A stretch of 64,000 bases of DNA from Massilia frigida (GTDB lineage: Bacteria > Pseudomonadota > Gammaproteobacteria > Burkholderiales > Burkholderiaceae_D), in contig NZ_WHJG01000029.1 of assembly GCF_011682175.1 (NCBI RefSeq), forward strand, positions 34,505-98,504, given 5' to 3'. The translations under genes were made by a program, and so were the position numbers. The notes beneath the pieces are model-generated. The model was not told where the DNA came from. It ran no database searches and worked only from the letters and a program-made list of their open reading frames with translations. Each line of letters starts with the position of its first letter. Within the stretch, counting starts at the first letter, position 1. Shown here one piece after another: positions 25,356 through 35,430 of the stretch.

Positions 25356-27095
25356 ATGTCTGAGACGAAAAAACCGGAATTGCGCTCCGCGCAGTGGTTC
25401 GGTACCCAGGATAAAAACGGTTTCATGTACCGCAGCTGGATGAAAAACCAGGGCATTCCCGACCACGAGTTTCAAGGCAAGCCGATCATCGGCATCTGCA
25501 ATACCTGGTCCGAACTGACCCCCTGCAACGCGCATTTCCGCCAACTGGCCGAACACGTCAAGAAGGGCATTCTCGAAGCCGGCGGCTTCCCGGTCGAGTT
25601 CCCGGTGTTTTCCAACGGCGAATCGAACCTGCGCCCGACCGCCATGCTCACCCGTAACCTGGCCAGCATGGATGTGGAAGAATCGATCCGCGGCAATCCG
25701 ATGGATGCGGTGGTGCTGCTGGTCGGCTGCGACAAGACCACGCCAGCCCTGCTGATGGGCGCGGCCAGCGTCGACCTGCCGACCATCGTCGTCAGCGGCG
25801 GCCCCATGCTCAACGGTAAGCTGAACGGCAAGAATATCGGTTCCGGCACCGCCGTCTGGCAGCTCCACGAACAGATGAAGGCCGGCACCATCACCCTGCA
25901 CCAATTCATGTCCGCCGAATCCGGCATGTCGCGCTCGGCCGGCACCTGCAACACCATGGGTACGGCCTCGACCATGGCCTGCATGGCCGAAGCGCTCGGC
26001 ACCTCGCTGCCGCACAACGCCGCCATTCCCGCAGTCGACTCGCGCCGCTACGTGCTGGCCCATATGTCGGGCATCCGCATCGTCGAGATGGTGCAGGAAG
26101 ACTTGCGCCTGTCCAAGATCCTGACGCGCGCAGCGTTCGAGAACGCGATCAAGGTCAACGCCGCCATCGGCGGCTCGACCAACGCCGTGATCCACCTGAA
26201 AGCCATCGCCGGCCGCATCGGCGTGCCGCTCGAACTGGAAGACTGGACCGCCATCGGCAAGGGCACCCCGACCATCGTCGACTTGCTGCCGTCCGGCCGC
26301 TTCCTGATGGAAGAGTTTTACTATGCCGGCGGCTTGCCGGGCGCGATCCGCCGCCTGGGCGAGGGCATGCTGCTGCCGCACAAGGGCGCGTTGACGGTCA
26401 ACGGCAAGAGCCTGTGGCAGAACTGCGAAGAAGCGCCGATCTACGATGACGAGGTGATCCGTCCGCTGGCCAAGCCGCTGATCGAGGATGGCGGCATCTG
26501 CATCCTGCGCGGCAACCTGGCGCCGCGTGGCGCCGTGCTCAAGCCGTCGGCCGCCTCGCCGCACCTGATGAAGCACAGCGGCAAGGCCGTCGTGTTCGAA
26601 GACTTCGAGCACTACAAGAGCCGCATTCTCGACCCGGACCTGGATGTCGATGCCGATTCGATCCTGGTGATGAAAAATTGCGGACCGAAGGGCTATCCCG
26701 GCATGGCCGAGGTCGGCAACATGGGCTTGCCGCCCAAGCTGCTGGCCCAGGGCGTGACCGACATGGTGCGTATCTCGGACGCGCGCATGAGCGGCACCGC
26801 CTACGGCACCGTGGTGCTGCACGTGGCGCCGGAAGCGATGGCCGGCGGACCGCTGGGCATCGTGCAGGATGGCGACGTCATCGCGCTCGACTGCCACAAC
26901 GGCAGCCTGAACCTGGAAATTTCCGATGAAGAAATGGCCAGCCGCCTGGCCGCCCGTGCCGGATCGCAAGCGCCGGTAGCCAAGAGCGGTTACCAGAAGC
27001 TCTATATCGACCACGTGCTGCAAGCCGACGAAGGCTGCGACTTCGACTTCCTGCTCGGCAGCCGCGGCCCGGCCGTCCCGCGCCATTCCCACTAA
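25356..27095 (+). CDS. IlvD/Edd family dehydratase, L-arabinonate dehydratase
   Basis: Converts L-arabinonate to L-2-keto-3-deoxyarabonate (step 3 of the pathway). ATG 25356 is chosen over 25317 because AGGAGG lies five bases before it and the protein then opens MSETKKPELRSAQWFG as in the family. 579 residues, the size of the characterised Rhizobium L-arabinonate dehydratase. [2Fe-2S] ligands: Cys57 (ELTPCNAHF), Cys125 (LVGCDKTTPA) and Cys198 (AGTCNTMGTAS); catalytic Ser in ARMSGTAYG near the C-terminus. The fused neighbours (AraD1, aldehyde dehydrogenase, SDR) complete the route. Sugar-acid specificity is inferred from context. Confidence 0.95.
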   Translation: MSETKKPELRSAQWFGTQDKNGFMYRSWMKNQGIPDHEFQGKPIIGICNTWSELTPCNAHFRQLAEHVKKGILEAGGFPVEFPVFSNGESNLRPTAMLTRNLASMDVEESIRGNPMDAVVLLVGCDKTTPALLMGAASVDLPTIVVSGGPMLNGKLNGKNIGSGTAVWQLHEQMKAGTITLHQFMSAESGMSRSAGTCNTMGTASTMACMAEALGTSLPHNAAIPAVDSRRYVLAHMSGIRIVEMVQEDLRLSKILTRAAFENAIKVNAAIGGSTNAVIHLKAIAGRIGVPLELEDWTAIGKGTPTIVDLLPSGRFLMEEFYYAGGLPGAIRRLGEGMLLPHKGALTVNGKSLWQNCEEAPIYDDEVIRPLAKPLIEDGGICILRGNLAPRGAVLKPSAASPHLMKHSGKAVVFEDFEHYKSRILDPDLDVDADSILVMKNCGPKGYPGMAEVGNMGLPPKLLAQGVTDMVRISDARMSGTAYGTVVLHVAPEAMAGGPLGIVQDGDVIALDCHNGSLNLEISDEEMASRLAARAGSQAPVAKSGYQKLYIDHVLQADEGCDFDFLLGSRGPAVPRHSH

Positions 27096-27205
27096 AGCGC
27101 CCGGTGCCGGCCTGCCATCCGGACACGGGCTCATCCGCTTAGCGCTTGAGCCTGTGTCCATTTGCCGGAGCTGGCGCCGCAGGCTTGTCATTACCGGAGA
27201 CCACC

Positions 27206-28198
27206 ATGTTGCTCGTCCAATTTACCAATGAAGCCGGCGCGCGCCGCGTTGCCGTGCTTGAGCAAGACCGGCTGCGCGTCGTCGATGGCTACGCCAGCAC
27301 CTACGCCCTGGCGCGCCAGGCGATCGCCAGCAAGACCAAACTGGCCGAACTGGCGGCCGCCGCCATCGGCACTGAAACGCACTCGTACGACGCGGTCGCT
27401 ACCGCCGGCCGCCTGCTGGCCCCGCTCGACCATGCCGATCCGGCCCACTGCTACGTCACCGGCACCGGCCTGACCCACCTCGGCAGCGCCGATACGCGCG
27501 ACGCGATGCACAAGAAAATCGGCGGCGACGTCGGGACCCTGAGCGACAGCATGAAAATGTTCCGCCTGGGCGTGGAAGGCGGAAAACCCGCCGACGGCGC
27601 GCGCGGCGTGCAGCCGGAATGGTTCTATAAGGGCGACGGCTCGGTGGTGCGCGCCAGCGGCCAGCCTTTGCTGATGCCCGACTTCGCCCTCGATGGCGGT
27701 GAAGAGCCAGAAATCGCCGGCCTGTACCTGATCGGCGACGATGGCCAGCCGCACCGTCTCGGTTACGCCATCGGCAATGAATTCTCGGACCACGTGACCG
27801 AGCGTCAGAATTATCTGTACCTGGCCCATTCCAAGCTGCGCAATTGCGGCCTCGGTCCTGCGCTGCTGGTCGGCGAACTGCCGGCCCACGTGTCCGGCAC
27901 CTCGCGCATCATCGGCGTCGATGGCAAGGTGCGTTGGGAAAAGGCGTTCGTGAGCGGCGAGCAGAATATGTCGCACTCAATCGCCAACCTGGAATACCAC
28001 CATTTCAAATACGGCCTGTTCACGCGCGCCGGCGACGTCCACATCCATTTCTTCGGTACCGCCACCTTGAGCGTGGCCGATAACATCACGGTCCTGGCCG
28101 GCGAAACGTTCGAGATCGTATCGCCCGTCTTCGGTCCGGCCCTGCGCAACCGCCTCGACCGCGAAACATCCACCTTTACGAAAGTGAACGCCTTATGA
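27206..28198 (+). CDS. AraD1-type dehydratase (L-2-keto-3-deoxyarabonate dehydratase), FAH superfamily
   Basis: Converts L-2-keto-3-deoxyarabonate to 2-oxoglutarate semialdehyde. 330 residues from ATG 27206; the in-frame start 20 codons earlier has no ribosome site. The fold is fumarylacetoacetate-hydrolase-like: GGEEPEIAGLYLIGDDGQPHRLGYAIGNEFSDHVTER holds the metal-binding Glu-x-Glu and Asp, and HSKLRNCGLGPALLVGELP and HFFGTATLSVADNI are AraD1 hallmarks. Overlaps the aldehyde dehydrogenase gene by four bases (ATGA), so the two are translated together. Confidence 0.93.
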   Translation: MLLVQFTNEAGARRVAVLEQDRLRVVDGYASTYALARQAIASKTKLAELAAAAIGTETHSYDAVATAGRLLAPLDHADPAHCYVTGTGLTHLGSADTRDAMHKKIGGDVGTLSDSMKMFRLGVEGGKPADGARGVQPEWFYKGDGSVVRASGQPLLMPDFALDGGEEPEIAGLYLIGDDGQPHRLGYAIGNEFSDHVTERQNYLYLAHSKLRNCGLGPALLVGELPAHVSGTSRIIGVDGKVRWEKAFVSGEQNMSHSIANLEYHHFKYGLFTRAGDVHIHFFGTATLSVADNITVLAGETFEIVSPVFGPALRNRLDRETSTFTKVNAL

Positions 28199-29766
28199 CC
28201 ATGACCGGTGAAGCATTGATTGGCGGACACGCAGTTCGCGGCAATGGCGGCTCATTCCAGGCGTTCGACCCGTCCACCCGTGCGCCGATCGAGCCATCCT
28301 TCCACATGGTCGATGGCGCCCAGATCGACGAGGCTTGCCGCCTGGCGGAGGCCGCGTTCGACCCATTCCGCGCCACCAGCAACGAGGCACGCGCGACGTT
28401 CCTGGAAACCATCGCCGCCCAGATCCTGGAACTCGGCGACGAGCTGATCGTGCGCGCGATGACCGAATCCGGCCTGCCGCGTGCCCGTCTCGAAGGCGAG
28501 CGCGGCCGCACCATGGGCCAGCTGAAGCTGTTCGCCGACCTGCTGCGCGAAGGCTCGTGGGCCGATGTGCGCATCGACAGCGCCTTGCCTGACCGTCAGC
28601 CTTTACCTCGTCCCGACCTGCGCCTGCGCATGATCGGACTGGGTCCGGTTGCAGTATTCGCGGCAAGTAACTTCCCGCTGGCGTTTTCGGTGGCTGGCGG
28701 CGACACGGCTGCCGCGCTGGCAGCCGGCTGCCCGGTTGTGCTGAAAGCCCATTCCGCCCATCCGGGCACGTCCGAACTGGTAGCGCGCGCCGTGGTCAAG
28801 GCGATTGAACTGTGCAAGCTGCCGGCCGGCGTGTTCGCGCTCCTGACCGGCACCGGCAACGGCATCGGCCAGGCTCTGGTGGCGCATCCATCGATCAAGG
28901 CGGTCGGCTTTACCGGTTCGCGTTCCGGCGGCCAAGCGCTGATGGCCGTGGCCGCCGCGCGTCCGCAGCCGATTCCCGTGTATGCGGAAATGAGCAGCAT
29001 CAATCCCTTTTTCCTGATGCCGGACGCGCTGGCCGCGCGCGGCGAGCAGATCGCCACTGCCTTTGCCGGGTCGATGACGATGGGCGTAGGCCAGTTCTGC
29101 ACCAATCCGGGCCTCGTGCTGGGATTGAAGGGACCGGACTTCGACCGCTTTGCCGACAAGGCCGCGCAGGCGCTGTCAAGCATCGAAGCGGGGACCATGC
29201 TGACGGCGGGTATCGCTTCGGCGTATCAGAGCGGCGTGCACAAGCTGGCGCAGCACGCGGCGGTGGATGCCTTGAAAGAGGCGTCGCACACGGAAGGCAA
29301 GGGCGGTCCCGCGCTGTTCCGTACCAGCGGCAAGGCATTCCTGACCGAACCAGCGCTGCATGGCGAGATTTTTGGACCGGCGTCGCTGCTGGTGGCCTGC
29401 GACAGTATCGATGAAATGCGCGCCATTACCGAAAGCCTGGAAGGGCAGTTGACGGCGACGGTGCAGATGGATGAGGGCGATACGGAACTGGTGCGTGCCT
29501 TGCTGCCTGTGCTGGAGCGGAAGGTGGGACGGATTCTGGCCAACGGCATGCCGACCGGCGTGGAAGTGTCGACCGCCATGGTGCACGGCGGGCCGTTCCC
29601 GGCAACCTCGGATGGGCGCAGCAGCTCGGTTGGGACGGCGGCGATCCAGCGCTTCCTGCGGCCGCTGTGCTACCAGAACCTGGCGCAGGGTTTGTTGCCG
29701 GAAGTGCTGCGCGACGATAATGAGGGTGTTTGGCGCCGTCGGGATGGGGCGTTGACGAAGGCCTAA
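28195..29766 (+). CDS. Aldehyde dehydrogenase, 2-oxoglutarate semialdehyde dehydrogenase
   Basis: Oxidises 2-oxoglutarate semialdehyde (2,5-dioxopentanoate) to 2-oxoglutarate, last step before the TCA cycle. 523 residues, the length of the NADP-type group used in pentose and hydroxyproline pathways. Catalytic Cys302 lies in VGQFCTNPGL, the general base Glu265 in VYAEMSSINP, and the cofactor loop in FTGSRSGGQAL. Starts at ATG 28195 inside the AraD1 stop; a second in-frame ATG follows at 28201. Confidence 0.94.
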   Translation: MTMTGEALIGGHAVRGNGGSFQAFDPSTRAPIEPSFHMVDGAQIDEACRLAEAAFDPFRATSNEARATFLETIAAQILELGDELIVRAMTESGLPRARLEGERGRTMGQLKLFADLLREGSWADVRIDSALPDRQPLPRPDLRLRMIGLGPVAVFAASNFPLAFSVAGGDTAAALAAGCPVVLKAHSAHPGTSELVARAVVKAIELCKLPAGVFALLTGTGNGIGQALVAHPSIKAVGFTGSRSGGQALMAVAAARPQPIPVYAEMSSINPFFLMPDALAARGEQIATAFAGSMTMGVGQFCTNPGLVLGLKGPDFDRFADKAAQALSSIEAGTMLTAGIASAYQSGVHKLAQHAAVDALKEASHTEGKGGPALFRTSGKAFLTEPALHGEIFGPASLLVACDSIDEMRAITESLEGQLTATVQMDEGDTELVRALLPVLERKVGRILANGMPTGVEVSTAMVHGGPFPATSDGRSSSVGTAAIQRFLRPLCYQNLAQGLLPEVLRDDNEGVWRRRDGALTKA

Positions 29767-29834
29767 GCACCGGCCCCAATAACCGTGCCGCTAAATTCCG
29801 CTCCGTCGCGGTAAGTAAATTAGTTGGAGATAGC

Positions 29835-30602
29835 ATGAAAAAATCAGCCACCTACCCGAGCCTTCAAGGAAAACGGGTCTTCATTACCGGCGGCGGCACC
29901 GGCATCGGCGAGTCGCTGGTGGCCTCCTTCGCCGCCCAGGGCGCGCAGGTCGCCTTTGTCGACATCGTGCGCGACGCCAGCGCAGCGCTGTGCGTGCGCA
30001 TCGCCGAATCCGGCGCGCCGGCGCCGGTCTTCCGCTACTGCGACATCACGGATATCCCGGCCCTGCAAGCGACGATGGCCGAGCTGGCAGCCCAGCTGGG
30101 CGACTTCGACATCCTGGTCAACAACGCCGCCAACGACCAGCGCCACCAGACCGAAGAGGTCAGCGTTGCATTCTACGACCAGCGCATCGCCATCAACCAG
30201 CGCCCCATGTTTTTCACCTGCCAGACGGTACTGGCCGGCATGAAGAAGAAGGGCGCCGGTTCCATCATCAACGTCGGTTCCATGTCGTGGCACGCCAAGA
30301 ACGGCGGCTACCCGGTGTACGCGGCCACCAAGGCGGCCACGGTCGGCCTGACCCGTGGCCTGGCGCGCGACTTCGGCGCCCATGGCATCCGCGTCAACAC
30401 GGTCACGCCCGGCTGGGTGATGACCCAGCGCCAGCTCGACCTGTGGGTGGACGACGCCGGCAAGGCCGACATCAAGCGCAACCAGTGCCTGCCCGGCCCG
30501 CTGATGCCGGACGACATATCGGCCATGATCCTGTTCCTCGCGTCCGACGACAGCGCCATGTGCAGCGGGCAGGATTTCATCGTCGATGCCGGCTGGATCT
30601 AA
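29835..30602 (+). CDS. SDR-family dehydrogenase, L-arabinose 1-dehydrogenase (inferred)
   Basis: Probably step 1: oxidises L-arabinose to the lactone with NAD(P). 255 residues from ATG 29835 with GGAGA seven bases before. Classical SDR marks: cofactor loop FITGGGTGIGES, NNAAN, Ser in NVGSMSWH, and Tyr162-x3-Lys166 in PVYAATKAA; the C-terminal MCSGQDFIVDAGWI is typical. The sequence is closest in style to sugar (xylose/arabinose/galactose) dehydrogenases, but SDR substrates are hard to tell from sequence. It lies 68 bases after the aldehyde dehydrogenase. Confidence 0.85.
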   Translation: MKKSATYPSLQGKRVFITGGGTGIGESLVASFAAQGAQVAFVDIVRDASAALCVRIAESGAPAPVFRYCDITDIPALQATMAELAAQLGDFDILVNNAANDQRHQTEEVSVAFYDQRIAINQRPMFFTCQTVLAGMKKKGAGSIINVGSMSWHAKNGGYPVYAATKAATVGLTRGLARDFGAHGIRVNTVTPGWVMTQRQLDLWVDDAGKADIKRNQCLPGPLMPDDISAMILFLASDDSAMCSGQDFIVDAGWI

Positions 30603-30649
30603 AACCGCTTTCACGTACTACCCAAAATAAAGACGATTCAGGAGACAGC

Positions 30650-32206
30650 ATGAATATCATCAAACAAAGCATCGCCGCCATCAGTTTGGTCACCATCAGC
30701 ACGTGGCCCGCGTTCGCCGCCAATCAGGTCAGCGTAACGATCGATGCCGGCAAGCCGGGTCCGGTCATCAACAAGAATGTCTACGGCCAGTTCGCCGAAC
30801 ACCTCGGTACCGGCATCTACGAAGGCATGTACGTCGGCACCAGCTCGAAAATTCCGAACACCAAGGGCTGGCGCAATGACGTCGTCGGCGCCCTCAAGCA
30901 ATTGCACGTGCCGCTGGTGCGCTGGCCGGGCGGCTGCTTCGCTGATGAATACCACTGGAAAGACGGCGTTGGCCCGCGCGCCAAGCGGCCGGTCAAGGTC
31001 AATACCAACTGGGGCGCAGTGGAAGAGAGCAACGCCGTCGGCACGCACGAATTCTTCGACCTGGTCGATTTGCTGGGGGCCGACGCCTACGTGAACGGCA
31101 ACCTCGGCTCCGGCAGCGTGCAGGAAATGGCGGACTGGGTCGAGTACATGACGTCCGACAGCAAATCGAGCCTGGCCAATCTGCGCCGCAAGAATGGCCG
31201 CGAGAAACCGTTCAAGGTGGCGTATTTCGCGATTGGTAACGAAGCCTGGGGTTGCGGCGGCAATATGACGCCAGAGCACTACACCAATCTGTACAAGAAT
31301 TACGAAACGATGCTCAAGGCGCCGAAGGAAAGCCGGCCGTTGATGATCGCCAGCGGCGGCAACGACTACGATACCAAGTGGACCGACGTGATCAGCAAGA
31401 ATGCGAAGGCCCAGACCGCGGGCATCAGCTTCCACTATTACACTATTCCCACTGGCAAGTGGGAAGGCAAGGGCGCGGCCACCGGTTTTGCCGAGCCGCA
31501 TTGGATTTCGACCCTGGCGAACACCTTGAAAATCGAGTCGATGATCAAGAACAACGTCGCGGTGCTGGACAAGAACGATCCGGAGAAAAAGATCGGCTTG
31601 TACGTGGATGAATGGGGCACCTGGTACGACGTGGAAACCGGCACCACGCCGGGCTTCCTGTACCAGCAGAACACACTGCGCGACGCCGTGGTGGCTGCGC
31701 TCAACTTCAATATTTTTCACCAGCACGCCGACCGCGTCCAGATGACCAATATTGCGCAGATGGTCAATGTGCTGCAGGCCATGATCCTGACGGAAAAGGA
31801 CAAGATGCTCCTGACCCCGACGTATCACGCCTTCCACATGTATGTGCCGTTCCAGGATGCGACCTCGCTGCCGGTGACGGTGGCGGACGACAAGGCCTAC
31901 ACGCTGGGTGAGACGACGATTCCGGGGATCAGTGCTTCGGCGGCGCGTGCCAAGGATGGCAAGCTGTACCTGTCGCTGGTGAATACGAATCCGGGCCAGC
32001 CGGCTGATGTGGTGGTGAATGTGGCGGGCAAACAGTTGGCGGGTGCGAATGGCCGCGTGCTGACGGCAACGGCAATGGATGCGCACAACACCTTCCAGAA
32101 CCCGCAGGCCATCAAACCGGCGCCGTTCAGTGCCAAGGCGAGTGGCGGTAAGCTGACGGTGACGGTGCCGGCGAAAGCTGTGGTGGTGGTAGCGCTGGAA
32201 GGCTGA
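30650..32206 (+). CDS. Alpha-L-arabinofuranosidase, GH51, exported
   Basis: Releases L-arabinose from arabinan/arabinoxylan side chains. 518 residues with a signal peptide (MNIIKQSIAAISLVTISTWPAFA), so periplasmic or secreted, unlike many cytoplasmic GH51 enzymes. The (beta/alpha)8 barrel has the acid/base Glu198 in YFAIGNEAWGCGG and the nucleophile Glu321 in LYVDEWGTWYD; early marks are VYGQFAEHLG and VRWPGGCFADEYHWKDG. A beta-sandwich closes the protein (KLYLSLVNTNP...). GGAGACAGC before ATG 30650 gives a good ribosome site. Followed by a strong terminator. Confidence 0.96.
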   Translation: MNIIKQSIAAISLVTISTWPAFAANQVSVTIDAGKPGPVINKNVYGQFAEHLGTGIYEGMYVGTSSKIPNTKGWRNDVVGALKQLHVPLVRWPGGCFADEYHWKDGVGPRAKRPVKVNTNWGAVEESNAVGTHEFFDLVDLLGADAYVNGNLGSGSVQEMADWVEYMTSDSKSSLANLRRKNGREKPFKVAYFAIGNEAWGCGGNMTPEHYTNLYKNYETMLKAPKESRPLMIASGGNDYDTKWTDVISKNAKAQTAGISFHYYTIPTGKWEGKGAATGFAEPHWISTLANTLKIESMIKNNVAVLDKNDPEKKIGLYVDEWGTWYDVETGTTPGFLYQQNTLRDAVVAALNFNIFHQHADRVQMTNIAQMVNVLQAMILTEKDKMLLTPTYHAFHMYVPFQDATSLPVTVADDKAYTLGETTIPGISASAARAKDGKLYLSLVNTNPGQPADVVVNVAGKQLAGANGRVLTATAMDAHNTFQNPQAIKPAPFSAKASGGKLTVTVPAKAVVVVALEG

Positions 32207-32235
32207 TCGGCTTCCATTCCCCCTCATCCTAAGCT

Positions 32236-32281
32236 CCGTCGTTCCCGCCGAGTGCCGCCTTGGCGCGGGAACGACGGTTTT
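32236..32281 (+). terminator. Intrinsic terminator after the GH51 gene
   Basis: CCGTCGTTCCCG (32236-32247) pairs perfectly with CGGGAACGACGG (32266-32277), followed by TTTT. It closes the dehydratase-to-GH51 operon just before the next GH43 gene starts at 32301, whose own promoter is not obvious. Confidence 0.8.
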
Positions 32282-32300
32282 GAGACTAACGGCAATCCGT

Positions 32301-33314
32301 ATGCGTCAATCCATCCAGCAATTGGTCTGCATCGCAGGCCTGCTCTTCACCACCGCTACCCACGCCAAACAAGTCAGCGTCCACGACCCCGTCATGGCCA
32401 AGGAAGGCAAGACCTTCTACCTGTTCAGCACCGGCCCCGGCATCACCTTCTACAGTTCCACGGACATGTGCAACTGGAAGGAAGAAGGGCGCGTCTTCCC
32501 AGGCGAACCCAGCTGGGCCAAAAAGGCCGCCCCGACCTTCAACGACCACATCTGGGCGCCCGACATCTCCTTCCACAACGGTAAATACTACCTCTACTAC
32601 TCCGTCTCCGGCTTCGGCAAAAACACGTCCGGCATCGGCGTCACCAGCAACGCCACCCTGAACCCGCGCGCGCCCAACTATGCATGGCAAGACCAGGGCA
32701 TGGTCCTGCAATCGATCCCCGGGCGCGACAACTGGAATGCCATCGACCCCAACATCGTCGATGACAGCAGCGGCACGCCGTGGATGTCGTTTGGCTCGTT
32801 CTGGAGCGGCATCAAGCTGGTCAAGCTGGATGCCTCCCGCACGCGCCTGGCCGAGCCACAGGCCTGGCATACGATCGCCCAGCGCACGCGGCCGGCCGGC
32901 GTTCCGGAGGAAGAAGCGGGCCCGGCGGAAATCGAAGCCCCGCACATCCTCAAGAAGAATGGCTACTACTATCTATTCGTTTCCTGGGGCCTGTGCTGCA
33001 AGAACGAAGCGAGCACCTACCACGTGGTGATGGGCCGCTCGAAAGACGTCACCGGACCCTACCTCGACCGTGCGGGCAGGGACATGGCCAAGGGCGGCGG
33101 CTCGCTGCTCATCGAAGGCAATGCGCAGTGGAAGGGTGTCGGCCACAACAGCGCCTACACCATCGACGGCCAGGACTTGCTGGTCATGCACGCCTACGAA
33201 ACGGCCGACAATTACCTGCAAAAGCTCAAAATCCTCGACATGAAATGGGACAAGGATGGCTGGCCGTCGGTCGACCCGCAAGACCTTGACCGCTATCAGA
33301 GCAAGCAACAATAA
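32301..33314 (+). CDS. Arabinan endo-1,5-alpha-L-arabinosidase, GH43, exported
   Basis: Cuts the arabinan backbone. 337 residues from ATG 32301 with a signal peptide (RQSIQQLVCIAGLLFTTATHA). Five-blade propeller with the catalytic base Asp in VHDPVMAKEGKTFYLFST, the pKa-modulating Asp in NAIDPNIVDDSSGTPWMSFGSFWSGIKL and the general acid Glu in AEIEAPHILKKNGYYYLFVSWG; LCCKNEASTYHVVMGRSK is a mark of the endo-arabinanase group. Followed after six bases by the broken GH127 gene. Confidence 0.95.
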   Translation: MRQSIQQLVCIAGLLFTTATHAKQVSVHDPVMAKEGKTFYLFSTGPGITFYSSTDMCNWKEEGRVFPGEPSWAKKAAPTFNDHIWAPDISFHNGKYYLYYSVSGFGKNTSGIGVTSNATLNPRAPNYAWQDQGMVLQSIPGRDNWNAIDPNIVDDSSGTPWMSFGSFWSGIKLVKLDASRTRLAEPQAWHTIAQRTRPAGVPEEEAGPAEIEAPHILKKNGYYYLFVSWGLCCKNEASTYHVVMGRSKDVTGPYLDRAGRDMAKGGGSLLIEGNAQWKGVGHNSAYTIDGQDLLVMHAYETADNYLQKLKILDMKWDKDGWPSVDPQDLDRYQSKQQ

Positions 33315-33320
33315 GGCGCC

Positions 33321-35430
33321 ATGAGACACCTCCTTGCAGCCGCGCTGATGGCGGCGTGCGCGCTGCCAGCCGTCGCCGCCGAACGTTTTCCGCTGGCCGA
33401 CGTGCGCCTTGCCGCCGGCCCCTTCCTCGACGCCCAGAGCACCAACCTGCGCTACCTGATGGCGCTCGAACCTGACAAGCTGCTGGCGCCATTCATGCGC
33501 GAAGCCGGCCTGCCACTCAAGCAGGAAAGCTACGGCAACTGGGAGTCGAGCGGGCTCGACGGCCACATGGGCGGCCATTACCTGTCCGCGATGGCGCTGA
33601 TGTATGCCGCCACTGGCGACAGGGAAGTGCTGGCGCGCCTGAACTACACCATCGCCAAACTCAAACAATGCCAGGAAGCGAACGGCAACGGCTATCTGGG
33701 CGGCATTCCGGGCGGCAGCGATGCATGGCAGGCCATCGCCAAGGGCAAGCTGGAGGCGGATAATTTCTCGGTCAACGGCAAGTGGGTGCCCTGGTACAAG
33801 CTGCACAAGGTCTACGCCGGCCTGCGCGACGCTTATCGCTATGCCGGCAACGAGGACGCGCGCGCGATGCTGGTTTCGCTGTCGGACTGGGCTTTGAAGC
33901 TGAGCGCCACGCTCACGCCCGAACAGATGCAAACCATGCTGCGCAGCGAGCACGGCGGCATGAACGAGGTCTTCGCCGATGGTGAACCAGGTTGAAGGCC
34001 CGGGAACTTGCAACACTTACAATATGCTGCGCCTGACGGAAATGCTGTTCCTCAAGGACCAGCAAGTGCGCTACACCGATTATGTGGAGCGTGCGCTATA
34101 CAACCACATCCTGTCGTCGCAGCGGCCATCGGACGGCGGCTTCGTGTACTTCACGCCGATGCGGCCGAACCATTACCGCGTGTATTCGCAGGCCGACCAG
34201 GCGATGTGGTGCTGCGTCGGGTCCGGCATCGAGAGCCAGTCGAAGCACGGCGAATTCATCTACGCGCACGATGGCGACGCGCTGTTCGTGAACCTGTTCA
34301 TTGCCTCGACCTTGCACTGGCGCGCGCAGGACGTGAAGCTGACCCAGAGCACCCGCTTTCCGGACCAAGGCAAGACGCGGCTGACGATTGAATCGGACCA
34401 GCAGTTCACGCTCAAGCTGCGCTATCCGGGCTGGGTCAAGCGCGGGGCGATGCAAGTAAAGGTCAATGGCACGGCCGTGAAGGTCGACGGCGAGCCGGGT
34501 GCGTACGTCAGCCTGCGGCGCGCGTGGCGCAAGGGCGACATGGTCGATGTGATCTTACCGATGCACACGACGCTGGAGCAAATGCCGGACAAGACCGACT
34601 ATTACGCCGTCCTGCACGGTCCGATCGTACTGGCGGCCAAGACCCAATTGTTCGCGGACGACAAACTGAACTTTGCCGCAGATGCCACGCGCATGGGGCA
34701 TATTGCGTCGGGGCCAGTGTGTCCGCTGGAAGCGGCGCCCATTTTTGTGAGCGATACGCGCGATTTCGTCGCCCGGTTCAAGCCGGTCAAGGGCCAGCCG
34801 CTGACCTTCACGGCGCCGGGGCTGATCCGGGGGAAGGGCGCGGGCAGTTTGCGGCTGATGCCGTTTTTCCGTTTGCACGACTCGCGCTACATGGTGTACT
34901 GGCCGTATTCGACGCCGGCCAATCTGGCGCTGACGCAGGCGGCAACCGCGCGCGGCGAGGCGCAACGGCTGGCGCTGGACGCGCTGACCATCGATCAGGT
35001 GGCACCTGGAGAGCAGCAGCCTGAGTCCGATCACGGCTACCAGGCGGACGGCGGCGATGCGGGCGTGAACCAGGGCCGCCATTGGCGGCGCGCGAGCGGC
35101 TGGTTCAGCTATGTGCTGAGCGACCCCAGGCTGGAAGCGGCAGCGCTCAGGCTCAGTTTCTCGACGCTGGATGCGGGACGCAAGTTCGACGTGGTGCTCA
35201 ATGGCCAGACGATTGCCGCGGTGGAGCTCGATGCGCCACCGGGGCAAGAGATGTATACGCGCGATGTTGCAATTCCGAAGGCAATGGTCGCAGCCTCGGG
35301 TGGAAAACTGGTCGTGAAATTCGTGGCCAGGCCGGGGTCGATAGCGGGTCGATTGTATGGACTCAGGCTATTGCGCGGGGCTCAGCAAGGAGGGATACCG
35401 ATTCCGATATCTCATGCGTCAAAAAATTGA
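33321..35430 (+). pseudogene. GH127 beta-L-arabinofuranosidase (DUF1680), disrupted by internal deletion
   Basis: Two frames hold one gene. 33321-33995 encodes a signal peptide and the N-terminal (alpha/alpha) barrel part (GNWESSGLDGHMGGHYLSAMAL, KWVPWYKLHKVYAGLRDAY, SEHGGMNEVFAD). It then runs into a stop. The frame from 33979 takes up at NQVEGPGTCNTYNMLRLTEMLF and continues to 35430 with the Cys-Cys motif AMWCCVGSGIES. About 95 residues normally lie between, including the GG...E.F acid/base segment. In addition, the Glu expected two residues before the Cys of (E)TCNTYN is Gly here (GGA). In the characterised enzyme HypBA1 these Glu residues and the paired Cys bind zinc and act in catalysis. 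Both changes argue for loss of function. Confidence 0.85.
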
